Part shown: one piece after another, positions 17,440 to 28,884 of the stretch
Layout of the letters: each line of letters begins with the position of its first letter
Numbering within the stretch: the first letter of the stretch is position 1
From: Rhodoplanes tepidamans
GTDB taxonomy: Bacteria; Pseudomonadota; Alphaproteobacteria; Rhizobiales; Xanthobacteraceae
DNA: 64,000 nt
NCBI RefSeq assembly: GCF_030813915.1
Contig: NZ_JAUSUJ010000029.1
Location: 16,043 to 80,042, forward strand
Direction: 5' to 3'
Made by a program: the position numbers and the translations under genes
Notes under the pieces: generated by a model
What the model saw: only the letters and a program-made list of their open reading frames with translations
The model's database searches: none
What the model was told of the DNA's origin: nothing

Positions 17440-18117
17440 ATGCGGCTGTTGATCATCGAGGACGATCGCGACGCGGCCGACTACCTGGTCAAGGCGCTGC
17501 GCGAGGTCGGCCATGTCGCCGACCACGCGGCCGACGGCGAGGAGGGGCTGGCGCTCGCCTCGCACGAGACCTACGACGTGCTGATCGTCGACCGCATGCT
17601 GCCCAAGCGCGACGGCCTGTCGGTGATCGGCGCGCTGCGCACCAAGGGCGTCACCGTGCCGGCCCTGATCCTGTCGGCCCTCGGCGCCGTCGACGACCGG
17701 GTGAAGGGCCTTCGCGCCGGCGGCGACGACTATCTCGCCAAGCCCTACTCGTTCGCCGAGCTGCTCGCCCGCATCGAGGTGCTGGCGCGCCGCCACGGCG
17801 GCCGTGAGGAGACGGTGTATCGGGTCGGCGACCTCGAGCTCGACCGCCTGTCGCACCGGGTGACCCGCGGCAAGGAGGAGATCGTGCTGCAGCCGCGCGA
17901 GTTCCGGCTGCTCGAATACCTGATGAAGCACGCCGGCCAGGTGGTGACCCGCACCATGCTGCTGGAGAACGTGTGGGACTATCACTTCGATCCGCAGACC
18001 AACGTGATCGACGTGCACGTCTCGCGCCTGCGCTCGAAGATCGACAAGGGTTTCGCGCAGCCGCTCCTCCATACCGTCCGCGGGGCCGGATACATGATCC
18101 GTGACGGCGCTCGCTAA
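17440..18117 (+). CDS. OmpR-family response regulator
   Basis: 225 residues from ATG 17440 (MRLLIIEDDRDAADYLVKAL). Receiver with phosphoacceptor Asp in VLIVDRMLPKRDG (~52), Lys in LAKPYSFAEL (~102) and a C-terminal winged helix with LQPREFRLLEYLMKH and the ending HTVRGAGYMI. An upstream in-frame ATG (17359) has a stronger ribosome site and would add 27 residues (MSPILRMPTVEAS...); family alignment favours 17440. The gene overlaps the kinase start by 17 bp, so the pair is co-translated. With DegP just upstream it may serve an envelope-stress role (inference). Confidence 0.92.
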   Translation: MRLLIIEDDRDAADYLVKALREVGHVADHAADGEEGLALASHETYDVLIVDRMLPKRDGLSVIGALRTKGVTVPALILSALGAVDDRVKGLRAGGDDYLAKPYSFAELLARIEVLARRHGGREETVYRVGDLELDRLSHRVTRGKEEIVLQPREFRLLEYLMKHAGQVVTRTMLLENVWDYHFDPQTNVIDVHVSRLRSKIDKGFAQPLLHTVRGAGYMIRDGAR

Positions 18118-19651
18118 GCTCCTCAAGACCACGGCGTTCCGCCTCACCCTGCTGTACCTGCTGGTGATGGCGCTGTTCGCCGCCTTCCTGCTCGGCTACT
18201 TCGCCCTCAACACGCGGCGGCTGATGAACGAGCAGATCGTCCGCACGGTCGACAACGAGATCGAGGAGCTCACCGGCCAGTACGAGGCCGCCGGGCTGCG
18301 CCGGCTCGTCCACATCGTCGAGAGCCGCGCCAATCAGCCGGGCTCGAGCCTCTATCTCGTCACCACGCCGACCGGCGCCGGCGTCGCCGGCAACGTCGCC
18401 TCGCTGGAGCCCGGGGTCATCGAGCGCACCGGCTGGGTCGAGACCAGCTACCGCCGGCTGGAGGAGCCGGACGGCGGCGAGCACATCGCGGTCGTCAAGG
18501 TCACGGCCCTGCCGGGCGGCTTCCGCCTCCTGGTCGGCCGCGACCTCGCCGAGCGCGAGCACATGTTCCGCATCGTCGCGACCGCCGGGCGGTGGTCGGT
18601 GGCGATCGTCCTCGTGCTCGGCCTGGTCGGCGGCGTGTTCGTCAGCCAGCGGGTGCTGCGCCGGATCGACGCCATGACCGACAAGGCCCGCCTGATCATG
18701 GCGGGCGACCTCTCGGGGCGGCTGCCGGTCGGCGGCTCGGGCGACGAGCTCGATCGCCTGGCGACCAGCCTCAACACCATGCTGGAGCGGATCGAGACGC
18801 TTCTGCGCGGCCTCAAGGAGGTGACCGACAACGTCGCTCACGACCTGAAGACGCCGCTGACCCGGCTGCGCAACCTCAGCGAGGCGGCGCTGCGCCACGC
18901 GACCAGCGAGGCCGACTACCGGCAGGCGCTGGAGGCGGTCATCGAGGAGTCGGACGGGCTGATCCGCACCTTCGAGAGCCTCCTGATGATCGCCCGGGCC
19001 GAGTCCGGCGAGCCGCGCGCCGACATGGTGGTGTTCGACGCCGCCGCGATCGCGCGCGACGTCGGCGAGCTGTACGAGCCGCTGGCCGAGGAGAAGGGGC
19101 TCGCCCTGCGGGTCGAGGCGGCCGAGACGGTGGCCGTCAGGGCGAACCGCGAGCTGATCGGACAGGCGCTGGCCAACCTGATCGACAACGCCATCAAATA
19201 CGCGGCCGAGGCCGAGCCCGCGGCGGCCCGCCTGCCGGTGCCGGCCGCGGCCGAGGCCGTGTCCGCGGATGTCGGCGCCGGTCCGGCCGGGCCCGTTCCG
19301 GCCGGGGCCGGGGAGATCGAGCCGGCGGCCGGCACGGGCGCCCGGCTGCTGCTCGACGCACCGCCGATGTTCCCGGCGGCGCCGGCCGACGTGGTGGTCT
19401 CCGCCGCCGTGGTGGGGGACCGGGTCGAGCTGGCGGTCGCCGATCGCGGGCCCGGCATCGCGCCGGAGGACCGCGCCCGGGTGCTGGAGCGGTTCGTCCG
19501 GCTGGAGAAGAGCCGTTCCAAGCCGGGCTCCGGATTAGGATTGAGCCTTGCATCCGCGATCGCCCGGCTTCATGGAGGGGAACTGCGGCTCGAAGACAAT
19601 GCGCCGGGTCTCCGGGTCGTCCTCTCCCTCCCCCGTCCGGCCCCCGCCTGA
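18101..19651 (+). CDS. Sensor histidine kinase with Ala/Pro-rich insert in its ATPase domain
   Basis: 516 residues from GTG 18101. TM1 (~13-35), periplasmic sensor, TM2 (~165-187), HAMP (~188-240), HisKA with His247 in DNVAHDLKTPLTRL, and HATPase_c with N-box LIDNAIKYA (~359-367), G1 ADRGPGIAPED and G2 GSGLGLSLA. Between the N-box and the strand leading to G1 lies a ~60-residue Ala/Pro/Gly-rich stretch (~369-428) not seen in ordinary HATPase domains; it should sit in or near the ATP-lid side as a disordered loop. Partner of the overlapping upstream regulator. The stop falls in the ribosome site of glnE. Confidence 0.92.
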   Translation: MTALAKLLKTTAFRLTLLYLLVMALFAAFLLGYFALNTRRLMNEQIVRTVDNEIEELTGQYEAAGLRRLVHIVESRANQPGSSLYLVTTPTGAGVAGNVASLEPGVIERTGWVETSYRRLEEPDGGEHIAVVKVTALPGGFRLLVGRDLAEREHMFRIVATAGRWSVAIVLVLGLVGGVFVSQRVLRRIDAMTDKARLIMAGDLSGRLPVGGSGDELDRLATSLNTMLERIETLLRGLKEVTDNVAHDLKTPLTRLRNLSEAALRHATSEADYRQALEAVIEESDGLIRTFESLLMIARAESGEPRADMVVFDAAAIARDVGELYEPLAEEKGLALRVEAAETVAVRANRELIGQALANLIDNAIKYAAEAEPAAARLPVPAAAEAVSADVGAGPAGPVPAGAGEIEPAAGTGARLLLDAPPMFPAAPADVVVSAAVVGDRVELAVADRGPGIAPEDRARVLERFVRLEKSRSKPGSGLGLSLASAIARLHGGELRLEDNAPGLRVVLSLPRPAPA

Positions 19652-19661
19652 AGGACCTTCC

Positions 19662-22631
19662 GTGGCGAACCAGCCGGCAGCGATGGCCGTGGACGCGACG
19701 CCCGCGACGCTCGCGGCGCGCATCGTGCGTGCCCCCCTGATGGTCGAGGCCGAGACCGCCCGCGAGGCGGTCGACGACTGGATCGGCGAGGCGGGCGAGG
19801 CCGGCGCCGCCTTCGCCGCGATCGCCGCCCGGCATCCGATGGTGCGGGCCCTCGCCGAAGGGCTGGCCGACGGCTCGCCCTTCCTGTGGGAGCTGGTCCG
19901 GCGCGATCCCGCAACCTTCGTGGCGCTGCTCGGCTCCGACCCGGACGCGCGCTTTCCGGCTCGTCTCTCGGAGACGTTCCGGGCGGTCGCGCAGAGCCGC
20001 GACGACGCCGAGGTGATGCGGCTGCTGCGCCGGCTCAAGGCCGAGGCGGCGCTGCTGATCGCGCTCGCCGACATCGGCGGGGTGTGGGCGCTGGAGCGGG
20101 TCACCCGGGCGCTCAGCGACCTCGCCGACACGGCCGTGCGGGCGGCGGTGCGCTATCTGCTCCTCGCCGCCATGCGGGCCGGCAAGCTGGTGCCGCGCGA
20201 TCCCGACCACATCGAGGAGCACTCCGGCTACGTCGTCTTCGCCATGGGCAAGGGCGGCGCCCACGAGCTCAACTATTCGAGCGACATCGACCTCATCGTG
20301 TTCTTCGATCCGGCGGCGCCGCTCGCCCCCGACATCGAGCCGGGCCTGCTGTTCGTGCGGATCACCCGCAGCCTGATCAAGCTGCTGCAGGAGCGCACCG
20401 GGGACGGCTACGTGTTCCGCGTCGACCTGCGCCTGCGCCCCGACCCGGCCTCGACCCAGGTCGCGGTCTCGGTGCCGGCGGCGCTGCACTACTACGAGAG
20501 CATCGGCCAGAACTGGGAGCGCGCCGCCTTCATCAAGGCGCGGCCCTGCGCCGGCGACCTGGCGCTCGGCGGGGTGGTGCTCAAGGAGCTGACGCCGTTC
20601 GTCTGGCGCAAGTATCTCGACTTCGCGACGCTCGCCGACGTGCACGCGATGAAGCGCCAGATCCACGCCTACAAGGGCCACGGCGACATCGCGGTGGAGG
20701 GCCACAACGTCAAGCTCGGCCGCGGCGGCATCCGCGAGATCGAGTTCTTCGTGCAGACCCAGCAGCTCATCGCCGGCGGCCGCAATCCCGGCCTGCGCGG
20801 CCGCGAGACGCTGGCGATGCTCACCGTCCTCGCCGAGGGCGGCTGGATCGCGCCGGAGGCGGCGACCGAGCTCGCCCGCGCCTACCGGTTCCTGCGCGAG
20901 GTCGAGCACCGCCTGCAGATGGTCGCCGACGAGCAGACCCACAACCTGCCCTCCGACCGGCCGGCGCTGGAGCGCTTCGCCCGTTTCCTCGGCTACGAGA
21001 GCCGGGACGCCTTCGCGGCGGCGCTGCTCGCCGAGCTGAACGTCGTCCAGCGCCACTACGGCGCGCTGTTCGAGCACGCCGCCCTGCGTGCCGCCGAGCA
21101 GCGCGGCCTCGCCTTCCCGGCCGACCGCGACGACAAGGAGACGCTCGACAAGCTCGGCGCCATGGGCTTCCGCACCCCGCTCGAGGTCTCGACCACGGTG
21201 CGGCGCTGGCTGACCGGGGCGCCGCGCGGCCTGCGCGGCGAGACGGCGCGGACGCATTTCGAGCAGCTCGTGCCGATGCTGCTCGACCAGCTCGCCAGCT
21301 CGGAGAACCCGGACGGCGCGGTGCTGGCCTTCGATCATTTCCTCAATGGCCTGCACGGCGGCGGGCGGTTGTTCGCGCTGCTCAACCAGAACCCGGACCT
21401 GGTGGCGCTGGTCGGCCTGCTGCTCGGCACCGCGCCGCGGCTCGCCGACATCCTGGCGGCGCATCCGCAGGTGATGGATCCGCTGATCGATCCGGCCTTC
21501 TTCGGCGCGCTGCCGGACGCCGCGCGGCTCGACGCGGAGCTCGAGCGCTCGCTCGCCCAGGCGCGCTCCGACGAGGACTTTCTCGACCGCGTGCGGCTGT
21601 TCGGCCAGGAGCACATGTTCCTGATCGGCGCCCGCATCCTCTCCGGCACGGTCTCGGCCGTGCAGGCCGGCGACGCCTTCGCCGGGCTCGCCGACGTGGT
21701 GATCAAGGCGCTGCACCGCTCGGTCGAGCGCAGCTTCGCGGCGACCTACGGCCGCATCAAGGGCGGCGAGAGCGCCGTGCTCGCCATGGGCAAGCTCGGC
21801 GGCCGCGAGATGACGGCCTCCTCCGACCTCGACCTGATCGTCATCTACGACTTCGACGAGCAGAGCCCCGAGTCCGACGGCGCCCGCTCGCTCTACGGCA
21901 GCCAGTACTGGGCCCGCTTCACCCAGCGGCTGATCAACGCGCTGACCACCCAGACCAATCATGGCCGCCTCTACGAGGTCGACATGCGGCTGCGGCCGTC
22001 CGGCCGCTCCGGCCCGGTCGCCACCTCGCTCGCCGCCTTCCGCGAGTATCAGCGCAGCGAGGCGTGGACCTGGGAGCACCTGGCGCTGACGCGGGCCCGC
22101 GTCGTCTCGGCGTCGCCCGCCTTCGCCCGCGCCGTCGAGCAGGCGATCCGGGCGGTCCTGTGCGTGCCGCGCGACGCGAAGACCATCGCGGGCGACGTCG
22201 TCGAGATGCGCCGCGCCATCGCGACCGAGAAGGGCGACAGCGAGCGCTGGAACCTGAAATACGTCGCCGGCGGCCTGGTCGACATCGAGTTCGTCGCCCA
22301 GTACCTGCAGCTCGTCCACGCCGCCAAGACGCCGGCCATCCTCGACACCTCGACCATCCGGGTGCTGGAGAAGGCGGCCCGGCACGGGCTCCTCGCGGTC
22401 GAGGACGCCGAGGTGCTGCGCCCGGCGGCGCGTCTCTATCACGACCTGACCCACGTGCTGCGGCTGTGCCTGCCGGGACCGTTCGTCCCGGAGAAGGCCG
22501 GCGCCGGCCTGCTCGCGCTGCTCACCCGCGCCGCCGACGTGCCCGATTTCCCGACCCTGGAGGCCCACCTCGCCGAGACCCAGGAGCGGGTCCGCGCCAG
22601 CTTCGTGCGGATCCTCGGGGAGGAGCCGTAG
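19662..22631 (+). CDS. glnE: Bifunctional glutamine synthetase adenylyltransferase/deadenylase GlnE
   Basis: 989 residues from GTG 19662, preceded by AAGGAC at ideal spacing; the ATG at 19680 is an alternative. Two nucleotidyltransferase domains flank a helical linker. The N-terminal deadenylase has VFAMGKGGAHELNYSSDIDL (~200) and the C-terminal adenylylase has LAMGKLGGREMTASSDLDL (~710), each with the GS/SSDxDL metal motif. The enzyme adds or removes AMP on glutamine synthetase in response to PII and glutamine. It lies directly behind the DegP-regulator-kinase cluster, a conserved rhizobial order. The stop is 21 bp before the operator of the RES toxin module. Confidence 0.96.
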   Translation: MANQPAAMAVDATPATLAARIVRAPLMVEAETAREAVDDWIGEAGEAGAAFAAIAARHPMVRALAEGLADGSPFLWELVRRDPATFVALLGSDPDARFPARLSETFRAVAQSRDDAEVMRLLRRLKAEAALLIALADIGGVWALERVTRALSDLADTAVRAAVRYLLLAAMRAGKLVPRDPDHIEEHSGYVVFAMGKGGAHELNYSSDIDLIVFFDPAAPLAPDIEPGLLFVRITRSLIKLLQERTGDGYVFRVDLRLRPDPASTQVAVSVPAALHYYESIGQNWERAAFIKARPCAGDLALGGVVLKELTPFVWRKYLDFATLADVHAMKRQIHAYKGHGDIAVEGHNVKLGRGGIREIEFFVQTQQLIAGGRNPGLRGRETLAMLTVLAEGGWIAPEAATELARAYRFLREVEHRLQMVADEQTHNLPSDRPALERFARFLGYESRDAFAAALLAELNVVQRHYGALFEHAALRAAEQRGLAFPADRDDKETLDKLGAMGFRTPLEVSTTVRRWLTGAPRGLRGETARTHFEQLVPMLLDQLASSENPDGAVLAFDHFLNGLHGGGRLFALLNQNPDLVALVGLLLGTAPRLADILAAHPQVMDPLIDPAFFGALPDAARLDAELERSLAQARSDEDFLDRVRLFGQEHMFLIGARILSGTVSAVQAGDAFAGLADVVIKALHRSVERSFAATYGRIKGGESAVLAMGKLGGREMTASSDLDLIVIYDFDEQSPESDGARSLYGSQYWARFTQRLINALTTQTNHGRLYEVDMRLRPSGRSGPVATSLAAFREYQRSEAWTWEHLALTRARVVSASPAFARAVEQAIRAVLCVPRDAKTIAGDVVEMRRAIATEKGDSERWNLKYVAGGLVDIEFVAQYLQLVHAAKTPAILDTSTIRVLEKAARHGLLAVEDAEVLRPAARLYHDLTHVLRLCLPGPFVPEKAGAGLLALLTRAADVPDFPTLEAHLAETQERVRASFVRILGEEP

Positions 22632-22652
22632 CATCGCGGCCGGCCGGCGGTT

Positions 22653-22694
22653 GCATATCGATTTCAATTGGATGATGATTTGAAATCGATGTGC
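22653..22694. promoter_or_regulatory. Inverted repeat upstream of Xre/RES module
   Basis: Arms GCATATCGATTTCAA (22653-22667) and TTGAAATCGATGTGC (22680-22694), identical as inverted repeat except one G-T pair, with a 12-bp centre. It overlaps a TTGCAT-N17-GATGAT promoter-like pair and ends 20 bp before the antitoxin ATG. This is the expected place for an autoregulatory operator of a Xre/RES system. Confidence 0.6.
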
Positions 22695-22714
22695 GATGTG
22701 CTGGAGGCGTGGTG

Positions 22715-23053
22715 ATGTCCACGGCCGTGAGCCGGATCCTCGATCGACTTCGAGAAGGTGGTGGCCTGCAGGGCAAGGACATCGCCAACATCGTCGCAGT
22801 CTCTCCCGCGACGGTGTCGCGCTGGGCGAGCGGCAAGGCGATGCCGGACTTGCGCACCCAGACCGTGATGGCCGAGCTGCGTTATGTCGTCGACCGGCTC
22901 GCCGAGCTCTACACGCCGGACGAGACGCGGCTCTGGCTCCATGCGCGGCATCCGATGCTCGGCGGCGAGCGGGCCATCGACCTGATTCATTCCGGCCGGA
23001 CCGAGGATGTTCTGGCGATCATAGAGGCGCTGGACCAGGGCGCCTTCACCTGA
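22715..23053 (+). CDS. Xre/MbcA/ParS-type antitoxin
   Basis: 112 residues from ATG 22715 behind GGAGG (22702-22706). The helix-turn-helix region (~18-45) reads GKDIANIVAVSPATVSRW and leads to the C-terminal toxin-binding domain (~60-112) with LYTPDETRLWLHARHPMLGG and ERAIDLIHSGRTEDVLAII, the MbcA/ParS signature. These antitoxins pair with RES-domain toxins. Its TGA overlaps the toxin ATG by one base (TGATG), giving coupled translation with antitoxin first. Confidence 0.9.
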   Translation: MSTAVSRILDRLREGGGLQGKDIANIVAVSPATVSRWASGKAMPDLRTQTVMAELRYVVDRLAELYTPDETRLWLHARHPMLGGERAIDLIHSGRTEDVLAIIEALDQGAFT

Positions 23054-23610
23054 TGCCCGACGATCTCCGCCGGGCCCGCGACCTCGAGCTTCTCGACGCG
23101 GTCGACGCGCTGGCGCGCGAGCCGTTCGAGGGCGAGACGTGGCGGATCGTCCGCGAAGGGCGGGACCCGTGCCTCGGCGGCGCCTCGCTCAGTCGGTGGT
23201 GCAACGGACGGTTCGAGGTTCTCTATACGGCTTTGGACCGTGACGGCGCCGGGGCCGAGATCCACGCGCTGCTGTCGTCGCAGCCGGTCTTTCCGTCCAG
23301 GCCGCGTTGGTTCGCGCATCGGCTGCGAATTACGGGAGTCCGAACGTTGCACATCGCCGACATGGCGATGCGCGCCCGCCTCGGTGTCGATGTCGATCGC
23401 TGGGGGGAGCGCGACTACGGACGAACGCAGGACATCGCCGATGCGGCCCATTTCCTCGGTTTCGACGGTCTGGTGGCGCCGAGCGCCCGATGGTCCTGCG
23501 CGAACCTGATGCTCTTCACCGATCGTCTCGCACCCGATGCGATCACGGTGGTCGCGAGCGAGCCCGAGCCGATCGACTGGATGGCCTGGCGCCTGCGGGT
23601 GCGCCGTTAG
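23053..23610 (+). CDS. RES-domain toxin
   Basis: 185 residues. RES-fold features: EGETWRIVREGRDPCLGGASLSR split over two strands (W-R and G-x-S-R), GRFEVLYTALDRDGAGAEI (R-F...Y-x-A...E), and a C-terminal VVASEPEPIDWM. RES toxins consume NAD+ (phosphorolysis in MbcT, ADP-ribosylation in ParT). The Arg, Tyr and Glu positions expected in the active site appear present. The gene ends 12 bp before the convergent PAS kinase gene, so the module sits exactly between glnE and that kinase. Confidence 0.88.
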   Translation: MPDDLRRARDLELLDAVDALAREPFEGETWRIVREGRDPCLGGASLSRWCNGRFEVLYTALDRDGAGAEIHALLSSQPVFPSRPRWFAHRLRITGVRTLHIADMAMRARLGVDVDRWGERDYGRTQDIADAAHFLGFDGLVAPSARWSCANLMLFTDRLAPDAITVVASEPEPIDWMAWRLRVRR

Positions 23611-23622
23611 GCTGTCCGCTCC

Positions 23623-26001
<2,379 letters not shown>

Positions 26002-26125
26002 CGCCAGCCTCCGTTCGGATTCAGTCCTGAGTTGGTCGGAAGGATGTGCCGCATCTCCCCGAACGGCGGCATTGGAATCGAATATTAACGATTTGTCGAG
26101 AGTCACCGAATCGATTTCGGCCACA

Positions 26126-26145
26126 TTTTTCTCGACCGAGAAAAA
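26126..26145. promoter_or_regulatory. AT-rich palindrome between pepN and PAS kinase
   Basis: TTTTTCTCGACCGAGAAAAA is an inverted repeat with 9-bp arms and a 2-bp centre, in a locally AT-rich spot of an otherwise GC-rich region, 125 bp upstream of the kinase ATG. It could be an operator or promoter element. It lacks the geometry of a terminator for pepN. Confidence 0.35.
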
Positions 26146-26232
26146 CCCGAGTCTTTGGAATCTGATAGTCGGTCGCCGGAGCGCGCCCGACCGGCCGCCG
26201 ACGACGGCTTCAGGCGCGGCGGCGCGCGCCGC

Positions 26233-28884
26233 TCAGCGCTCGCCGAGCGAACGCTCGACGATGTCGGCCAGATCGCGCGACAGCGACGGCCTCGCCGCCA
26301 CCCGCTCGAGCGTGGCGCGCGCCTTGTCGCGGCGCCCCGGCTCGAGCGCCCGCCAGCTCCGGAACGCCGTCATCAGGCGCGCCGCGACCTGCGGATTGCG
26401 GCCGTCGAGCGTCGTCACCATCTCGGCGACGAAGTCGTAGCCGGCCCCGTCGGCGCGGTTGAACTGGGTGTGGTTCGCCTGGGCGAAGGAGCCGAGCAGG
26501 GCGCGCACTCGGTTCGGGTTGCCGAGCGAGAAGGCGGGGTGGGCGGTCAGCCGCTGCACCCGGGCGAGCGTTCCCGCGTCCGGGATCATGGCCTGCAGCG
26601 CGAACCACTTGTCGATGACGAGCGGGTCCTCGCGGAAGCGGTCGGCGAAATCGGCGAGCGCCTCCTCGCGCTCGGCCGTGTCGTGCAGGCTGAGGGTGCC
26701 GAGCGCCGCCATGCGGTCGGTCATGTTGTCGGCCTCGGCATACTGGGCGGCGGCGAGCCCGATGGCGCCCGGATGGCCGGGCGCGGCGAGGAGGTCGAGG
26801 CACACGTTGCGCAGCGACCGCCGGCCGGCGCTCGCCGCGTCGGGCGAGTAGGGGGCGTCGTCGCGCAGCCGGTCGTAGAGGACCCGCAGCGTCGGGGCGA
26901 GGTCGTTGCCGATCGCCCGGCGCAGGGCGTGGCGGGCCAGCCAGATCGCCTCCGGATCGACGTCGCGGCCGATGTCGCGGGCGATGTCGCCTTCCGACGG
27001 GATCGACAGCACCTGCGCCACGAAGGCCGGCTCCAGCCGCTCGTCGGCCAGCACCGCGGCCAGGGCGTGGACGAGCCCGCCATCGTGGCGCACGCCGCCG
27101 CCGGCCCGGATCACCGCGACGTTGCCGATCAGGATCTCGGAGGCGAGCGTCTGCACCGCCTGCCAGCGGTTGAACGGGTCGGAGTCGTGGGTGGCGAGGA
27201 AGCGCAGGTCGTCGCTGCCGAGGTCGGCCTTGATCTTCACCGGCGCCGAGAAGCCGCGGTTGAGCGACGGCACGACCCGCCCGGGGAGACCCTCGAGCAC
27301 GAAGGTCTCGGCCGGCCTGGTCAGGACGAGAACGCCGCGCTCCACGGGGCCGTGTCCGCGGAGCACCGGCGGCACGTCGGCCCCGTCCGGCCCGACGAGA
27401 CCCAGCACCAGCGGGATCACCATCGGCGACTTGGTCGGCTGGCCCGGGGTCGGCGGCACCACCTGGGCGATGTCGAGGCTGAGCGTGCCGGCCTGGGCGT
27501 CGTAGCGGCGGGTCACCGCGAGCTCCGGCGTGCCGGCCTGGGCGTACCAGAGCATGAACTGGGTCAGGTCGGCGCCGCCCGCCTCGGCGAAGCAGGCGAC
27601 GAACTCCTCGATGGTGGCGGCGCGCCCGTCGTGGCGGGCGAAGTAGAGATCCATGCCGGCCCGGAACCTGTCCGGTCCGAGCAGGGTCTTCAGCATGCGC
27701 ACCACCTCGGCGCCCTTCTCGTAGACGGTCGCCGTGTAGAAGTTGTTGATCTCGCGATACGTCTCCGGCCGCACCGGATGGGCGAGCGGCCCCGCGTCCT
27801 CGACGAACTGATGGCCGCGCAGCACCCGCACGTCGGCGATGCGCTTCACCGGCCGGGAGCGCATGTCGGAGGAGAACTCCTGGTCGCGGAAGACGGTGAG
27901 CCCCTCCTTGAGACAGAGCTGGAACCAGTCGCGGCAGGTGATCCGGTTCCCGGTCCAGTTGTGGAAGTACTCGTGCGCGATCACCGCTTCGATATGGGCG
28001 AAGTCGGCGTCGGTCGCGGTCTCGGGCGAGGCGAGGACGTACTTGTCGTTGAAGATGTTGAGGCCCTTGTTCTCCATCGCTCCCATGTTGAAGTCGGCCA
28101 CGGCGACGATGTTGAAGACGTCGAGGTCGTACTCGCGGCCGAACGCCTGCTCGTCCCACCGCATCGACCGCTCGAGCGCCTCGAGCGCGTAGCCGGCGCG
28201 ATCCTCCTTGCCGGGCTCGACATAGACGGCGAGCTCGACCGCGCGGCCCGACATGGTGGTGAAGCCGGTGCGGCGCGCCGCGAGGCGCCCGCCGACCAGC
28301 GCGAACAGATAACAGGGCTTCGGGAAGGGGTCGTGCCAGACCGCGTAGTGCCGGTTGGTGCCGGGCACCTCGCCGCGCTCGACCGGGTTGCCGTTGCCGA
28401 GCAGCACCGGCGCCTCGTCGCGGTCGGCCTCGATGCGGGTCGTGTAGACGGCCATCACGTCGGGCCGGTCGGGGAAATAGGTGATGCGCCGGAAGCCTTC
28501 GGCCTCGCACTGGGTGCAGTAGTTGCCGCTCGACCGGTAGAGCCCCATCAGCTTGGTGTTGGCCGACGGGTCGATCTCGGTCTCGACCTCCAGCACGAAC
28601 GGGCCGGCCGGCGGCTGCGGTATGGTGAGACCGTCCGGTGTCGCGGCATACGCGCTCTCCGGCAGCGCGACGCCGTCGACGCCGACCGACAGCGGCGTCA
28701 GCTCGTCGCCGTCGAGCACCAGCGGGGCGGGACCCGCGGCCTGCGGGTTCGGCCGCAGCGCCAGACGGGCCTTCACCCGCGTGCGCGTCGGGTGCAACGC
28801 AACATCGAGATGGACCGTGTCGACCAGCCAGTCGGGAGCACGATAGTCCGAGAGGCGGATCGGGCGGGCTTGTTCGGTGCGCAT
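26233..28884 (-). CDS. pepN: Aminopeptidase N (M1 family)
   Basis: 883 residues from ATG 28884, matching bacterial PepN length (~870-890). The exopeptidase motif GAMENKGLNIF (~292) and zinc motif HEYFHNWTGNR with the downstream Glu (KEGLTVFRDQEFSS) mark an M1 metallopeptidase. The C-terminal ~400 residues are the beta-sandwich and helical cap. It removes N-terminal residues from peptides in the cytoplasm during protein turnover. A 50-residue in-frame extension to 29034 is basic and unlike the family. Confidence 0.95.
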   Translation of the reverse strand: MRTEQARPIRLSDYRAPDWLVDTVHLDVALHPTRTRVKARLALRPNPQAAGPAPLVLDGDELTPLSVGVDGVALPESAYAATPDGLTIPQPPAGPFVLEVETEIDPSANTKLMGLYRSSGNYCTQCEAEGFRRITYFPDRPDVMAVYTTRIEADRDEAPVLLGNGNPVERGEVPGTNRHYAVWHDPFPKPCYLFALVGGRLAARRTGFTTMSGRAVELAVYVEPGKEDRAGYALEALERSMRWDEQAFGREYDLDVFNIVAVADFNMGAMENKGLNIFNDKYVLASPETATDADFAHIEAVIAHEYFHNWTGNRITCRDWFQLCLKEGLTVFRDQEFSSDMRSRPVKRIADVRVLRGHQFVEDAGPLAHPVRPETYREINNFYTATVYEKGAEVVRMLKTLLGPDRFRAGMDLYFARHDGRAATIEEFVACFAEAGGADLTQFMLWYAQAGTPELAVTRRYDAQAGTLSLDIAQVVPPTPGQPTKSPMVIPLVLGLVGPDGADVPPVLRGHGPVERGVLVLTRPAETFVLEGLPGRVVPSLNRGFSAPVKIKADLGSDDLRFLATHDSDPFNRWQAVQTLASEILIGNVAVIRAGGGVRHDGGLVHALAAVLADERLEPAFVAQVLSIPSEGDIARDIGRDVDPEAIWLARHALRRAIGNDLAPTLRVLYDRLRDDAPYSPDAASAGRRSLRNVCLDLLAAPGHPGAIGLAAAQYAEADNMTDRMAALGTLSLHDTAEREEALADFADRFREDPLVIDKWFALQAMIPDAGTLARVQRLTAHPAFSLGNPNRVRALLGSFAQANHTQFNRADGAGYDFVAEMVTTLDGRNPQVAARLMTAFRSWRALEPGRRDKARATLERVAARPSLSRDLADIVERSLGER

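Noticed and set aside
19194..22667. 1157-codon open frame antisense to glnE
   Set aside because: It mirrors GlnE codons in GC-rich DNA, giving His/Arg/Gln/Gly-rich protein with no domain; GlnE itself is unmistakable.
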